A stretch of 64,000 nt of DNA from Bacillus thuringiensis (GCF_001182785.1 NZ_CP012099.1:1672501-1736500); one strand, 5' to 3'; shown: positions 34,606 to 43,865, counted from the stretch's first letter. Notes: generated from the letters alone by a model not told the origin. Numbers and translations are program-made.

Positions 34606-36009
34606 ATGAAAAGTGTAAGATTACCATCGATGCTAGAAATCATAGTTCTTTTATTACTATTTCTTGCTGTTGTCTTTTCCTTCCAAACGATTTTTGATCT
34701 CCCAATTCAATTAGCGCTATTTATTTCATGGTTTTTAGTAATTGCGCTTGGATTAAGATTAGGATTTCGTTATCAAGAATTGCAAGATGCAATTACGAAA
34801 GGGATTTCTAACGGATTAGAAGCAATACTGATTTTAGTTGCAGTAGGTGCTTTAATTGGAACATGGATTGCTGGTGGGGTAGTACCAACATTAATCTATT
34901 ATGGATTAGAATTTATTCACCCTAGCATATTCCTATTAGCAACATTAATTATTTGTTCTATAACTTCTATCGCAACAGGAACGTCTTGGGGAACAGTGGG
35001 AACAGCAGGTATTGCTATGATGGCGATTGGTGAAGGACTTGGTTTACCACTTCCGCTTGTTGCTGGTGCAGTTCTTTCAGGAGCTTATTTCGGCGACAAA
35101 TTATCACCACTTTCTGATAGCACAGTTCTTGCAGCTTCTATGGCGAAAGTAGATGTTATTGCTCACGTTCGAGCTATGCTCGTATTAGATGTTCCAGCTT
35201 ATATTATTACTAGTATTATGTTTACTGTAGCTGGTTGGATGTATGGCGGCGATAATGTAGATTTGAATCGAGTAGAATTTTTAAAAGAAGCTTTATTAAA
35301 GCAATTTGATATTAAAATATGGATGCTTATTCCAGCGGTCATTGTTATCGTTCTATTAGCGATGAAGAAACCGTCTATGCCAACAATTGCAATGGGAGCT
35401 TTAATTGGTGCAATTTGGGCAACTCTTTTCCAAGGGATGAACTTTGGAGAGGCGATTGGAACAGCTTATAACGGATTCTCAATTCAATCTGGTGTTGAGT
35501 TTGTTGACAAGTTATTAAACCGTGGTGGAATTAACGGCATGCTTGGCTCAGTAGCCGTTATTATTTTCGGTTTAGGATTTGGTGGATTACTTGAAAAATT
35601 AGGTGTTTTAAAAGTAATCGTATCAAAATTCGAGAAGAAATTAAATTCTGCAGGTAATGTAACATTGTCTACATTAATCGTGGCATTCTTAGCTAATATA
35701 TTTGGTTGTGCGATGTATGTATCACTAATTTTAACACCAAAAATTATGGAAGATAGCTATGATAAATTAAAAATAGACCGTCGTGTATTAGCGCGTAACT
35801 CAGAAGTAGGTGGAACGTTAACTTCAGGTATGGTTCCATGGTCTGATAATGGTATTTTTATGGCTGGTATTTTAGGTGTAGCAACGTTTTCATACGTTCC
35901 GTTTATGTGGTTAAGCTTCGTATCGTTAATTTTAGCAGTTATTTATGGATATACAGGCAAATTCATCTGGTATGTAGATGATGCAGATAAAGGAAAGCAA
36001 GCATCATAA
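34606..36009 (+). CDS. nhaC: Na+/H+ antiporter, NhaC family
   Basis: 467 residues with about 12 hydrophobic segments. The stretches ATGTSWGTVGTAGIAM, GAVLSGAYFGDKLSPLSDSTVLAAS and NSEVGGTLTSGMVPWSDNGIFMAG are the conserved NhaC core, with the Asp and Ser/Thr residues thought to bind Na+. It exchanges cytoplasmic Na+ (or amino-acid-linked ions in relatives) for H+. ATG 34606 follows AAGGAGAG. It stands alone between a repeat and a terminator. Confidence 0.88.
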   Translation: MKSVRLPSMLEIIVLLLLFLAVVFSFQTIFDLPIQLALFISWFLVIALGLRLGFRYQELQDAITKGISNGLEAILILVAVGALIGTWIAGGVVPTLIYYGLEFIHPSIFLLATLIICSITSIATGTSWGTVGTAGIAMMAIGEGLGLPLPLVAGAVLSGAYFGDKLSPLSDSTVLAASMAKVDVIAHVRAMLVLDVPAYIITSIMFTVAGWMYGGDNVDLNRVEFLKEALLKQFDIKIWMLIPAVIVIVLLAMKKPSMPTIAMGALIGAIWATLFQGMNFGEAIGTAYNGFSIQSGVEFVDKLLNRGGINGMLGSVAVIIFGLGFGGLLEKLGVLKVIVSKFEKKLNSAGNVTLSTLIVAFLANIFGCAMYVSLILTPKIMEDSYDKLKIDRRVLARNSEVGGTLTSGMVPWSDNGIFMAGILGVATFSYVPFMWLSFVSLILAVIYGYTGKFIWYVDDADKGKQAS

Positions 36010-36055
36010 AATAAAAATCACCTTCTACAATATGTAGAAGGTGATTTTTATTTTT
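36010..36055. terminator. Bidirectional terminator
   Basis: Stem AAAATCACCTTCTACA/TGTAGAAGGTGATTTT with T-run. It lies between nhaC and the convergent merR-like gene. Confidence 0.85.
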
Positions 36056-36428
36056 TAATAGCATTTTCTGAAGTTATTTCATTCTCGTATTTAGCAATTT
36101 TTTGTTGTATCTTTTTTAAGTTTTTTTCAGTGTCTTGAATGAGCTGTAAGACATTGGTCTCTTGTTGTTTCATTAATTCCAGCCGTTGAAAGATAGTAGA
36201 TTCTCCTTCCATAGACCAGTCGATAAATTGTTTTATTTTTTGAATTGGCATACCAGTGTTTTTTAAACACAAAATCATCTCTAAATATTTCAGTGCTTCT
36301 TCGTCAAAAACTCGATCTCCTTTTTCATTTCTTTGAAGAAAAGGGAACAGTCCTTGTTTATCGTAATAACGTATTTGAGAAATAGTTAAGTGTTGCATTT
36401 TGGCGACTTGCCCAATTGTATAATACAT
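36048..36428 (-). CDS. MerR-family transcriptional regulator
   Basis: 126 residues from ATG 36428 (AAAAGG 9 bp before it). The winged helix (MYYTIGQVAKMQHLTISQIRYYDKQGLFPF) is followed by a coiled coil (LELMKQQETNVLQLIQDTEKNLKKIQQK). No metal Cys pattern is present, so it resembles the YfmP/AdhR/BltR side of the family. It lies 16 bp behind the SDR gene and probably binds the palindrome at 37206 to control both genes. Confidence 0.85.
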   Translation of the reverse strand: MYYTIGQVAKMQHLTISQIRYYDKQGLFPFLQRNEKGDRVFDEEALKYLEMILCLKNTGMPIQKIKQFIDWSMEGESTIFQRLELMKQQETNVLQLIQDTEKNLKKIQQKIAKYENEITSENAIKK

Positions 36429-36444
36429 ATCATTCATCCTTTTA

Positions 36445-37155
36445 TTACCAAGGTATAATGCCATCTTTATTTAGTATTTTACCATTATAATTTGTTTCAC
36501 TTAATGCATATTTAATAATAATTTTAGCACTTTCAGTGGTTGTATGGCCACCAGGGGAATTTCCATTAAGATCCGTAGTTGTAAAACCAGGAGTTACCCC
36601 AAAAACTTCTGGTCCGTTAGTACCAAGTTCTTTACTAAAAGCTAACGTTAAAGCATTAATAGCTGTTTTGGAAGAATTATATCCCAGTGTATTAATTGGA
36701 TGTGTTTCACCATTAGCAAACATTGTTAGTGAGGCCATGTCAGTTGTTACATTTATGATTTTACTGTTGCTTGATTTCTTTAATAATGGTAAAAAGGCTT
36801 GCATCATTTGGAAAGTTCCAAAAAAGTTAACTTCAAATCCTTGGCGTAAAGTTTCAATATTTAATTCACTAGGTAGCGTATTGAAGTCTAGCGCTATGCC
36901 TGCGTTATTAATTAATAAATGTAAGTGGTCAGTCGTTTCGTAAATTTTCTTTGTTGCTTCTTGAATGGATTGTGCATTTGAAATATCTACTTGAATATAG
37001 GAAACGTTTGAAACATTTAAAGATTCTACGGCTTGTTGTCCAAGTTGTTCATTACGAGCACCTAAAAATACGTGATAATCTTTTTCTGCTAATTGACGAA
37101 CAAGTTCATATCCAATTCCTTTATTCCCACCTGTTATGAAAGCATATTTTTTCAT
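36445..37155 (-). CDS. Short-chain dehydrogenase/reductase
   Basis: 236 residues. The Rossmann motif TGGNKGIG at residues 8-15, NNAG near 87 and the catalytic YNSSK near 153-157 identify a classical NAD(P)-dependent SDR. GFTTTDLNG follows. The substrate is unknown; close relatives act on carbonyl compounds. It is the first gene of a unit with the MerR regulator, behind a MerR-type promoter. Confidence 0.85.
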   Translation of the reverse strand: MKKYAFITGGNKGIGYELVRQLAEKDYHVFLGARNEQLGQQAVESLNVSNVSYIQVDISNAQSIQEATKKIYETTDHLHLLINNAGIALDFNTLPSELNIETLRQGFEVNFFGTFQMMQAFLPLLKKSSNSKIINVTTDMASLTMFANGETHPINTLGYNSSKTAINALTLAFSKELGTNGPEVFGVTPGFTTTDLNGNSPGGHTTTESAKIIIKYALSETNYNGKILNKDGIIPW

Positions 37156-37205
37156 ATTGAATTCCTCCAGTAGTGTTATAGTAGGTTACAAGGAAAAGGA
37201 TATAG

Positions 37206-37223
37206 CCTAAACTTAAGTTTAGG
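37206..37223 (-). promoter_or_regulatory. MerR-type operator in the SDR promoter
   Basis: Perfect 18-bp palindrome CCTAAACTTAAGTTTAGG, overlapping a minus-strand -35 (TTGACC, 37220-37225) with TATATC-like sequence after it. This is the layout that MerR proteins untwist. Confidence 0.65.
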
Positions 37224-37346
37224 TCAAGAGAAATTTTTAAAAATAAATATAGAATATCTATATATAAGATTGAGAATTCTTATCATTTAAGAGAAAGTCT
37301 GTTATTATAAGAGATGTAGGTATTATATTTTCAAGGGGATGAAAAC

Positions 37347-38735
37347 ATGGAGTACAGAATTGAAAGAGATACAATAGGAGAAATAAAAGTTCCAGCTGAT
37401 AAATTATGGGCAGCACAAACACAGCGTAGTAAAGAAAACTTTCCAATTGGAACAGAGCAAATGCCGCTTGAAATTGTAAAAGCATTTGCAATTTTAAAGA
37501 AGAGTGCAGCGCTTAGCAATCAAAAATTAGGAAAGCTATCAGAAGAAAAAGCAGAAGCGATTGTAGAAGCTGCTGATGAAGTGATTGCAGGGAAATGGAA
37601 TGAACATTTTCCGCTTGTCGTATGGCAAACAGGTAGTGGTACACAGTCAAACATGAATGTGAATGAAGTAATTGCAAATCGTGGGAATCAAATTTTGAAA
37701 GAGAAGGGATCTGACGTACATATTCATCCGAATGATGATGTGAACATGTCACAAAGTTCAAATGATACATTTCCAACGGCGCTTCATGTAGCTTGTGTAA
37801 TCGCAGTAGAAAATCACGTATTACCAGCAATTACGAAATTAAAAGAAACTTTAGCAGAAAAAGTAACTGCATTTGAACATATTATAAAAATTGGTCGTAC
37901 ACATTTACAAGATGCAACGCCGTTAACTTTAGGGCAAGAAATTAGCGGATGGCACCGTATGCTTGAGAAAACAGAGCGTATGATTGCAGAGAGCAATACA
38001 TATATGAAAGAGTTAGCAATTGGTGGAACTGCGGTTGGAACAGGTATTAATGCTCATCCTAAATTTGGTGAGATGGTATCAGAGGAAATTAGTCAATTTA
38101 CAGGTAAACAATTTGTTTCTGCACCAAATAAGTTCCATGCATTAACGAGCCATGATGAAGTTGTATATACTCACGGCGCATTAAAAGCATTAGCTGCGGA
38201 TCTAATGAAGATTGCTAACGATGTACGTTGGCTTGCAAGTGGTCCACGTAGTGGTCTTGGAGAAATTATTATTCCAGCAAATGAACCAGGAAGCTCTATT
38301 ATGCCAGGTAAAGTAAATCCAACGCAAAGTGAAGCATTAACGATGGTTGTAGCGCAAGTGATGGGGAATGATGCAACAATCGGATTTGCTGCGAGCCAAG
38401 GTAACTTTGAGTTAAACGTATTTAAACCTGTTATTGCTTATAACTTCTTACAATCAGCTCACTTATTAGCGGATGCAATTGTTTCGTTTAATGACAATTG
38501 TGCAGTTGGTATTGAAGCAGATGAAGAAGTAATTAATGAAAATGTGAATCGTTCACTAATGCTTGTAACAGCGCTAAACCCACATATCGGATATGAAAAT
38601 GCAGCGAAAATTGCGAAGCATGCTCATAAAGAAGGATTAACTTTAAAAGAAGCAGCATTGCAATCTGGACTACTAACAGAAGAGCAATTTGATGAAATTG
38701 TAGATCCAAAGAAAATGATTGCTCCAAAAGAGTAA
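37347..38735 (+). CDS. fumC: Fumarate hydratase, class II
   Basis: 462 residues. Interconverts fumarate and malate in the citric acid cycle, in the cytoplasm. Superfamily signatures: [14 protein letters not shown] near residue 97, [19 protein letters not shown] near 129 (catalytic region), [16 protein letters not shown] near 184 and [11 protein letters not shown] near 316. Length is normal. ATG 37347 follows AAGGGGATG. It is a single-gene unit ended by a terminator. Confidence 0.95.
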   Translation: MEYRIERDTIGEIKVPADKLWAAQTQRSKENFPIGTEQMPLEIVKAFAILKKSAALSNQKLGKLSEEKAEAIVEAADEVIAGKWNEHFPLVVWQTGSGTQSNMNVNEVIANRGNQILKEKGSDVHIHPNDDVNMSQSSNDTFPTALHVACVIAVENHVLPAITKLKETLAEKVTAFEHIIKIGRTHLQDATPLTLGQEISGWHRMLEKTERMIAESNTYMKELAIGGTAVGTGINAHPKFGEMVSEEISQFTGKQFVSAPNKFHALTSHDEVVYTHGALKALAADLMKIANDVRWLASGPRSGLGEIIIPANEPGSSIMPGKVNPTQSEALTMVVAQVMGNDATIGFAASQGNFELNVFKPVIAYNFLQSAHLLADAIVSFNDNCAVGIEADEEVINENVNRSLMLVTALNPHIGYENAAKIAKHAHKEGLTLKEAALQSGLLTEEQFDEIVDPKKMIAPKE

Positions 38736-38740
38736 TAGAA

Positions 38741-38780
38741 AAAGCCAAGGTTCTTAGTATAGAATCTTGGCTTTTTTGAT
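38741..38780 (+). terminator. Terminator of fumC
   Basis: Stem AAAGCCAAGRTTC/GAATCTTGGCTTT followed by TTTTG. Confidence 0.8.
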
Positions 38781-38830
38781 GTTCATTTTTATGTTTCATC
38801 TACTTGCAATACTGCAAGCTTCAAAAAATA

Positions 38831-39262
38831 TTATTTGTTAGCAGGCGTATTCATTACTTTCATCTGTGGGCAGTTCTCTTTTAAGAGTGAAATGAACTTT
38901 TCTTCTTCTTGGGGTACAAAAACTGTTACTGAGTCAAATAAATTGTAATGGATTTCTAATTGCTGTCTAGTCCATTTTTTTGAATGAAGTTTTTTACCGG
39001 AGTATTTAACGTGACGAATGTCTTCAAATGGAATTTCAGTATGAAATATGAAACCGTGTTTTACAATAAGAGATGATGCAGTTATATTGTAGTGAGAAAA
39101 ATAGAATGAAGAAAGATTCACGACATTTAATAGCATCATGAGAGTGAAAAAAATAGAATGTTCATTTTGGAAGAATAACGAAACGAAAAAAATAATTATA
39201 AATAATGTAATGAAAATGACGTGGAATGGATTTTTTTTCGCTTTAAACTTCAAGTTAGTCAC
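38831..39262 (-). CDS. Membrane protein with bacterial PH-like domain
   Basis: 143 residues. Two hydrophobic segments (about 13-30 and 36-56) are followed by a small beta-rich domain with SLIVKHGFIFHTEIPFEDIRHVKYSGKK and a C-terminal helix EEEKFISLLKENCPQM, like the short bPH domains. Function unknown. It stands alone. Confidence 0.65.
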   Translation of the reverse strand: MTNLKFKAKKNPFHVIFITLFIIIFFVSLFFQNEHSIFFTLMMLLNVVNLSSFYFSHYNITASSLIVKHGFIFHTEIPFEDIRHVKYSGKKLHSKKWTRQQLEIHYNLFDSVTVFVPQEEEKFISLLKENCPQMKVMNTPANK

Positions 39263-39306
39263 CTCGGTATACTTGTTCTTTAACTAAATTAAATCATAAC
39301 ATTGTG

Positions 39307-39350
39307 ATAAAACGTGTGAATATGCAGAATTGCATATTCGCACGTTTTAT
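39307..39350. repeat. Strong 20-bp hairpin upstream of PH-domain gene
   Basis: ATAAAACGTGTGAATATGCA / TGCATATTCGCACGTTTTAT with a 4-base loop and one G-T pair. No gene ends close by on the plus strand. It may be a relic terminator or a leader structure of the minus-strand gene that starts at 39262. Confidence 0.5.
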
Positions 39351-39416
39351 TATTCATGTAAAATTTCTTGATGGGATAAATTCAAAAGAAGTTTTGTAAT
39401 AGTGGAGTGACATGAA

Positions 39417-39584
39417 GTGACTTACAAGAATAGAAAGATAGCGTTAGTCATAATTGGTTGTATGATGATTATGAGTAGTTGCGCTAATAAATTTGTTGAA
39501 GATAGAAACCGAAAGCATGTATTTGTACAAGCAAGTAAGGTTTTAGTAGAGACTGTAAATAGAATATATAAAGTGAAACTTTAA
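39417..39584 (+). CDS. Small putative lipoprotein, C-terminus set by a repeat
   Basis: 55 residues from GTG 39417, with GGAG 9 bp before it. A basic start (VTYKNRK) and hydrophobic segment lead to MSSC, a likely lipobox with Cys near residue 22. The last codons and the stop (YKVKL then TAA) lie inside the ATAAAGTGAAACTTTAAT repeat, so the original gene may have been longer. No function recognised. Confidence 0.5.
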   Translation: MTYKNRKIALVIIGCMMIMSSCANKFVEDRNRKHVFVQASKVLVETVNRIYKVKL

Positions 39585-39621
39585 TCAGTGGGGGTCTTAC
39601 TGCCCATTAATGCGGGATAAA
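39568..39621. repeat. Intergenic repeat, short copy
   Basis: ATAAAGTGAAACTTTAATCAG...GGGGTCTTACTGCCC...GCGGGATAAA. The ends match the copy at 34285-34410. It is a candidate member of the dispersed bcr-type repeats of the B. cereus group; the exact class was not determined. Confidence 0.65.
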
Positions 39622-39625
39622 AAGT

Positions 39626-39660
39626 AAAAGGTGTTTTCTTATACGGAAACATCTTTTTTG
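39626..39660 (+). terminator. Hairpin with T-run after the repeat
   Basis: AAAGGTGTTT/AAACATCTTT stem with TTTTTT, downstream of the small lipoprotein gene and repeat. Confidence 0.6.
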
Positions 39661-39663
39661 TAG

Positions 39664-39780
39664 TTAAAATTGAATACTGAAGTTTTGGAATGAGTGAATA
39701 CCGGTTCCATATTTACTAATCGCATAAGTATTCCGTGCAATTTGCTTAACGATAAACCAAGGGTCTTGAAGAATATTCAT
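39664..39780 (-). pseudogene. N-terminal relic of a metallo-beta-lactamase-fold hydrolase
   Basis: A 38-codon remnant whose start reads MNILQDPWFIVKQIARNTYAISKYG. This resembles the first 25 residues of a class of Bacillus metallo-beta-lactamase-fold proteins (WFxVxxIDxxTYAISEYGHWE). The rest of the gene, including the HxHxDH site, is absent. The 39781-39984 stretch holds only AT-rich sequence and the next promoter. Confidence 0.5.
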
Positions 39781-39993
39781 GTTCTATTCCACATCATATA
39801 AAATGAATTTGTATAAACACATTCGCTTTTCGTTGTATTAAACCCTTTCGATAGATGTTTTTATAAAAGTTTATAAAATGGGTAAACGAAACATTGAAAT
39901 GTTTATTTGTGTTGTGATAAGATGATGAAGTGATAATAAACGTTATAGTAATTCGTTTGGTTTTTAAATAAACATTTTGAAGGAGTGTTTAGT

Positions 39994-40758
39994 GTGATTG
40001 ATATTTCGGAGCAGTTTTGGGATGCGTCAATAGAGGAATTAAAGAAAGGGTATGTGTTTGATGAAGAAAAAGAGGAGTACATTTGCTTAGCTTGTGGTGA
40101 AAGATTTATTAAAGGTGTTATTTATCAAGATAACCAAGTTTTGTATGAAGCAGAGAAATTCGTCCAATTGCATATTCAAAATGAGCATACGTCTATGTTT
40201 GATTATTTATTAAATATGGATAAGAAATTTACTGGTTTAACAGATTTACAAAAGAAAATGGTTCAATTTTTCCATATGGGACTGAATGATAAAGAAATAG
40301 TAAAAGAGATGGATGGCGGAAGTACATCAACAATTCGTAATCATCGATTTACACTGCGAGAGAAAATGAAGCAAGCAAAAGTATTTTTAGCGCTAATGGA
40401 ATTATCAGAAGAAAAATCAAAAGTACAAACGAAATTTGTACCAATTCATAGAACAGCAACGATGGTGGATGATCGATACAATATTACGGAAGAAGAAAAT
40501 GATGAAGTATTAAAAGCTCATTTTACAGAAGGATTAGATGGACCTCTTTCTAAATTTCCGAAAAAACAAAAGCGTAAATTAATTATATTACGTCATTTAG
40601 TAAAGAAGTTTGATAGTAATAAAAAGTATACTGAAAAAGAAGTAAATACAGTGATAGAAAATGTATACCCTGATTTCGTAACTTTAAGAAGATATTTAAT
40701 CGAATATGGATTTTTAGATCGAACAGCCGATGGAAGTCAATATTGGGTGAAGTTATAA
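39994..40758 (+). CDS. DUF2087 domain protein with LuxR-like helix-turn-helix
   Basis: 254 residues from GTG 39994 (AAGGAG 8 bp before it). An N-terminal CxxC segment (YICLACGERF, with later HIQNEH) may bind zinc. A middle region, TDLQKKMVQFFHMGLNDKEIVKEMDGGSTSTIRNHRFTLREKMKQAK, is LuxR/GerE-like. The end, FPKKQKRKLIILRHLVKKFDSNKKYTEKEVN...YPDFVTLRRYLIEYGFLDRTADGSQYW, is the DUF2087 wing. It is probably a DNA-binding regulator. It stands alone before the MATE gene. Confidence 0.75.
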   Translation: MIDISEQFWDASIEELKKGYVFDEEKEEYICLACGERFIKGVIYQDNQVLYEAEKFVQLHIQNEHTSMFDYLLNMDKKFTGLTDLQKKMVQFFHMGLNDKEIVKEMDGGSTSTIRNHRFTLREKMKQAKVFLALMELSEEKSKVQTKFVPIHRTATMVDDRYNITEEENDEVLKAHFTEGLDGPLSKFPKKQKRKLIILRHLVKKFDSNKKYTEKEVNTVIENVYPDFVTLRRYLIEYGFLDRTADGSQYWVKL

Positions 40759-40855
40759 TCATGCGAAAAGAAAATGAATAGAAGCACAGTATAATAACAA
40801 CTATACAAAGAGATAGATATTGAAAAAAGATTTTTAATAAAAGGAGAAATGAAAT

Positions 40856-42265
40856 TTGAAACCACCTGCAGATAACAATAAAGAAGGTGCGGAGTCGCAT
40901 AAGTTGGAAAGTGAGAGTAAACCGATTTGGAAATCGATGTCGATGTTTTTAGTACCGTTATTATTAAGTAATGTACTACAATCAGTTGGACAATTATTTG
41001 GTATGGTAGTAGTAGGAAGATGGCTTGGAGTTAATGATTTAGCGGCTATATCAGCATTTTTTCCTTTGTTCTTTTTACTTGTTTCATTCGTAATTGGAAT
41101 AGGTTCGGGTAGTTCTATTTTAATTGGTCAGGCGTTTGGTGCTAAAAACGAAGATCGTTTAAAAGCTATCGTTGGTACGACGTTGACATTTACCTTTATT
41201 ATTGGAGTTGTGTTAGCGATAATAGGCAGTATTTTTGCGATGGATATTATGCGTCTAATGGGAACGCCAGAAAATATTATTGAAATAAGTGTACATTATG
41301 CACGGATTTTATTTATATCGATGCCAGTATTATTTTTATATTTCGCATACACAACATTTATGAGAGGTACAGGAGATTCTAAAACGCCATTTTACTTTTT
41401 AATTGTAAGTACAGCGCTAAATATGATCTTATTACCGATTCTTATTTTTGGATGGTTAGGAGCTCCGAAATTAGATGTGTATGGAGCAGCCTATGCCTCT
41501 GTTATATCCACAGTTATTACGTTTATTGTCATGCTCGTGTATTTAAAGAAGAAAAATCACCCATTACAACTAGATGGAACGGTTAGAAAATATCTTCGAA
41601 TGGATGGGGAGTTATTAAAGTTATTGTTAAGGCTCGGTATTCCAGCGAGTATTAATATGATATTAGTTTCATTATCTGAAATTGCGGTAATCGCATTTGT
41701 AAATCGTTACGGATCGGATGCAACAGCTGCTTACGGCGTTGTGAATCAAGTTGCAAGTTATGTACAAATGCCAGCAGTTAGCCTTGGTATTACAGTTTCT
41801 ATTTTTGCAGCACAATCAATTGGGGCGAATCAATTTGATCGATTGCAGAAAGTTGTGAAGGCCGGAATTATTATGAACTACGTCATCGGTGGTGTGTTAA
41901 TATCTCTTATTTACTTATTCTCAAGAGATATTTTATCACTATTTTTAACGAGTCAAACTACAATTGAAATTGCTCATAGCTTAGTTATGATTACGTTATG
42001 GAGTTATTTAATTTTCGGTCATGCACAAATTATTAGTGCGACAATGCGAGCGAGCGGTACAGTACTTTGGCCAACTGTTATTGGAGTTGTTTCAATTTGG
42101 CTTGTAGAAGTACCCGTAGCATATTATCTTTCTTACCATACAAGTCTTGGAATAGAAGGCATCTGGATCGGGTATCCAGCAGCATTTATTGTCAGCTTAA
42201 TATTACAGTATGCATATTATAAGCTTTCATGGCAAAAGAAACGAATTACACGATTAGTTAGTTAA
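40856..42265 (+). CDS. MATE-family efflux transporter
   Basis: 469 residues with 12 hydrophobic segments after a charged, soluble N-terminus of about 25 residues. It begins at TTG 40856, placed 9 bp after AAGGAGA. GQLFGMVVVGRWLGVNDLAAISAFFP and the repeated GIPASINMILVSLSEIAVIAFVNRYG are the typical matching halves. It exports cationic drugs or metabolites by Na+ or H+ exchange. Substrate unknown. Confidence 0.88.
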   Translation: MKPPADNNKEGAESHKLESESKPIWKSMSMFLVPLLLSNVLQSVGQLFGMVVVGRWLGVNDLAAISAFFPLFFLLVSFVIGIGSGSSILIGQAFGAKNEDRLKAIVGTTLTFTFIIGVVLAIIGSIFAMDIMRLMGTPENIIEISVHYARILFISMPVLFLYFAYTTFMRGTGDSKTPFYFLIVSTALNMILLPILIFGWLGAPKLDVYGAAYASVISTVITFIVMLVYLKKKNHPLQLDGTVRKYLRMDGELLKLLLRLGIPASINMILVSLSEIAVIAFVNRYGSDATAAYGVVNQVASYVQMPAVSLGITVSIFAAQSIGANQFDRLQKVVKAGIIMNYVIGGVLISLIYLFSRDILSLFLTSQTTIEIAHSLVMITLWSYLIFGHAQIISATMRASGTVLWPTVIGVVSIWLVEVPVAYYLSYHTSLGIEGIWIGYPAAFIVSLILQYAYYKLSWQKKRITRLVS

Positions 42266-42270
42266 ATAGA

Positions 42271-42310
42271 AAAATGTCCCTAAGTTATTAGACTTAGGGA
42301 CATTTTTTCG
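42271..42310. terminator. Bidirectional terminator
   Basis: Stem AAAATGTCCCTAAGT/ACTTAGGGACATTTT with T-run, between convergent genes. Confidence 0.88.
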
Positions 42311-42321
42311 TAAGTGCAGGT

Positions 42322-43020
42322 TTACAAATAGCTTTTTAAAGTTATATCAAAATGTTGTCTAATGAGTGTTTTATCACTCATATAAAACTCCCACGCTTTT
42401 TCCGGTTCACCGATAATCTCAAAGGATTCCTCTGTAATATATAAAGCGCAATTATCCTCCAGTGCAATTCCTTCTATATTCCCTTGATGATTTTGTAAAA
42501 AGGAATGGAAGGCGTTCATTCTGTTTAATTGATTATAATGTGGACAAAATCTTTTATTAACAATCCCCCATCCGTTACTCTCTATATAACCAGCACCTTC
42601 ATAATCTGATCGGATACTAGACGTGAACCAACACATAGCACCAGCGCTATAACCAGCAATAAGTGTTCCTTGTTGCAGAGCCAATAATAATTTTTCATCG
42701 AGTCTATGTTCTTTCCATTGCGTAAGCATGTGAATATAGTTCCCGCCACCTAGATAAATTAAATCGGCTGAATGAATCATCTCGTCTATTTCATACTTAG
42801 AAGGTGAATCTGTTGTAGTACGTAAAATTTGTACTTCACAATGTAATTGTTTTTCAAACGTGTCTAAAAATAATTTTATATAGCTTTCATCATCATGACT
42901 AGCCGTTGGAATAAACAATATTTTTGGGTACTGTTTATTTGTTAATTCTATAAGGCGTTCATTAATAGGCAAGTGATTTGAATCTTGTAAATCACCGCCA
43001 CCAATGACAGCTAATTTCAT
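42322..43020 (-). CDS. Peptidase E-like protein (family S51)
   Basis: 232 residues from ATG 43020 (GGTGGTG 9 bp before it; a longer frame from 43098 has no good site). MKLAVIGGGDL start, LIYLGGGNY and the nucleophile elbow IAGYSAGAMCWF identify the class-I-glutaminase-like S51 peptidases, which cut Asp-X dipeptides or related cyanophycin products. The later HYNQLNRMNAFHSFL supplies a candidate His. It is cytoplasmic and stands alone. Confidence 0.8.
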   Translation of the reverse strand: MKLAVIGGGDLQDSNHLPINERLIELTNKQYPKILFIPTASHDDESYIKLFLDTFEKQLHCEVQILRTTTDSPSKYEIDEMIHSADLIYLGGGNYIHMLTQWKEHRLDEKLLLALQQGTLIAGYSAGAMCWFTSSIRSDYEGAGYIESNGWGIVNKRFCPHYNQLNRMNAFHSFLQNHQGNIEGIALEDNCALYITEESFEIIGEPEKAWEFYMSDKTLIRQHFDITLKSYL

Positions 43021-43151
43021 AGTAAAGCACCACCTAATCATTTTTGTTATATAAAAATTCGATAGAAGAGAGTTACATTCCTTCCGTAATGTAATCAATA
43101 ATTAGAAAATATAGCTTAAGTATATCGGAATAGTAAAGAAAACACTGACTA

Positions 43152-43189
43152 TATATATCAATGAATTAAAAACCTTTCATTGATATATA
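43152..43189. repeat. AT-rich 14-bp inverted repeat in the gap
   Basis: TATATATCAATGAA / TTCATTGATATATA separated by 10 bases. The 43099-43403 gap otherwise shows no gene. Confidence 0.5.
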
Positions 43190-43403
43190 ATATTTCATAC
43201 TAATGTTTCAAAATATGGAAAAAATATGTTTAAATAGATATAATGACGCATTAATTCATATTGAATTTATGCTTATATTTTAAAAGGGCATCGGAAATAA
43301 TAGTGATTTTCCAAAACGGTTTTTACTTTTAATAGGAACTTGTATTACAATATGGTAAAATTATTTCAATATATTTATTTAATATGAAATACAAAGAGGG
43401 AGC

Positions 43404-43808
43404 GTGAAAAAAGTGGATTTTCGATTTGAATTTACAACGAAGCTGAAAGAATACTTAGACGATGAGAAGGATGAAAAAATAATAAAAGATGGACACAGAG
43501 ATGTAATTTTTCACTATTTATATGCGTTAGAGACTGAAATTGGCGTTGTTAAAAATCCTAATTTTACTTTTTTTGCATCAGGAAGACGTTCACATATAGT
43601 GTTAGAAAACGTTGAATTTAAAACAGAAGTAAATGTAAAAAGTAATATAATTGAAATTACAAAAATCGTGGATAATGTAGCTATTCCATTAGATACTATC
43701 GTAGCGAAAGATCGGGAATTATTTGCACTTGGGCGTAATGAGAAGTTTAGTGTGCAAATATTAGAGCAGTATCTCTTTGATACATTTGGAGATAAGTTAG
43801 GCTTATAA
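43404..43808 (+). CDS. Conserved hypothetical protein
   Basis: 134 residues. DFRFEFTTKLKEYLDDEKDEKIIKDGHRDVIFHYLYALETEIG and FFASGRRSHIVLENVEF show an alpha/beta soluble protein without signal or membrane segments. It resembles small families limited to the B. cereus group (DUF3942-like, not confirmed). GTG 43404 lies behind AGAGGGAG; a second GTG at 43413 is possible. Function unknown. Confidence 0.6.
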   Translation: MKKVDFRFEFTTKLKEYLDDEKDEKIIKDGHRDVIFHYLYALETEIGVVKNPNFTFFASGRRSHIVLENVEFKTEVNVKSNIIEITKIVDNVAIPLDTIVAKDRELFALGRNEKFSVQILEQYLFDTFGDKLGL

Positions 43809-43865
43809 TGAATAGAATGAGGTACGTATTTATAGGTAGTGAATTTTAGTTTATATTACTCGTGT

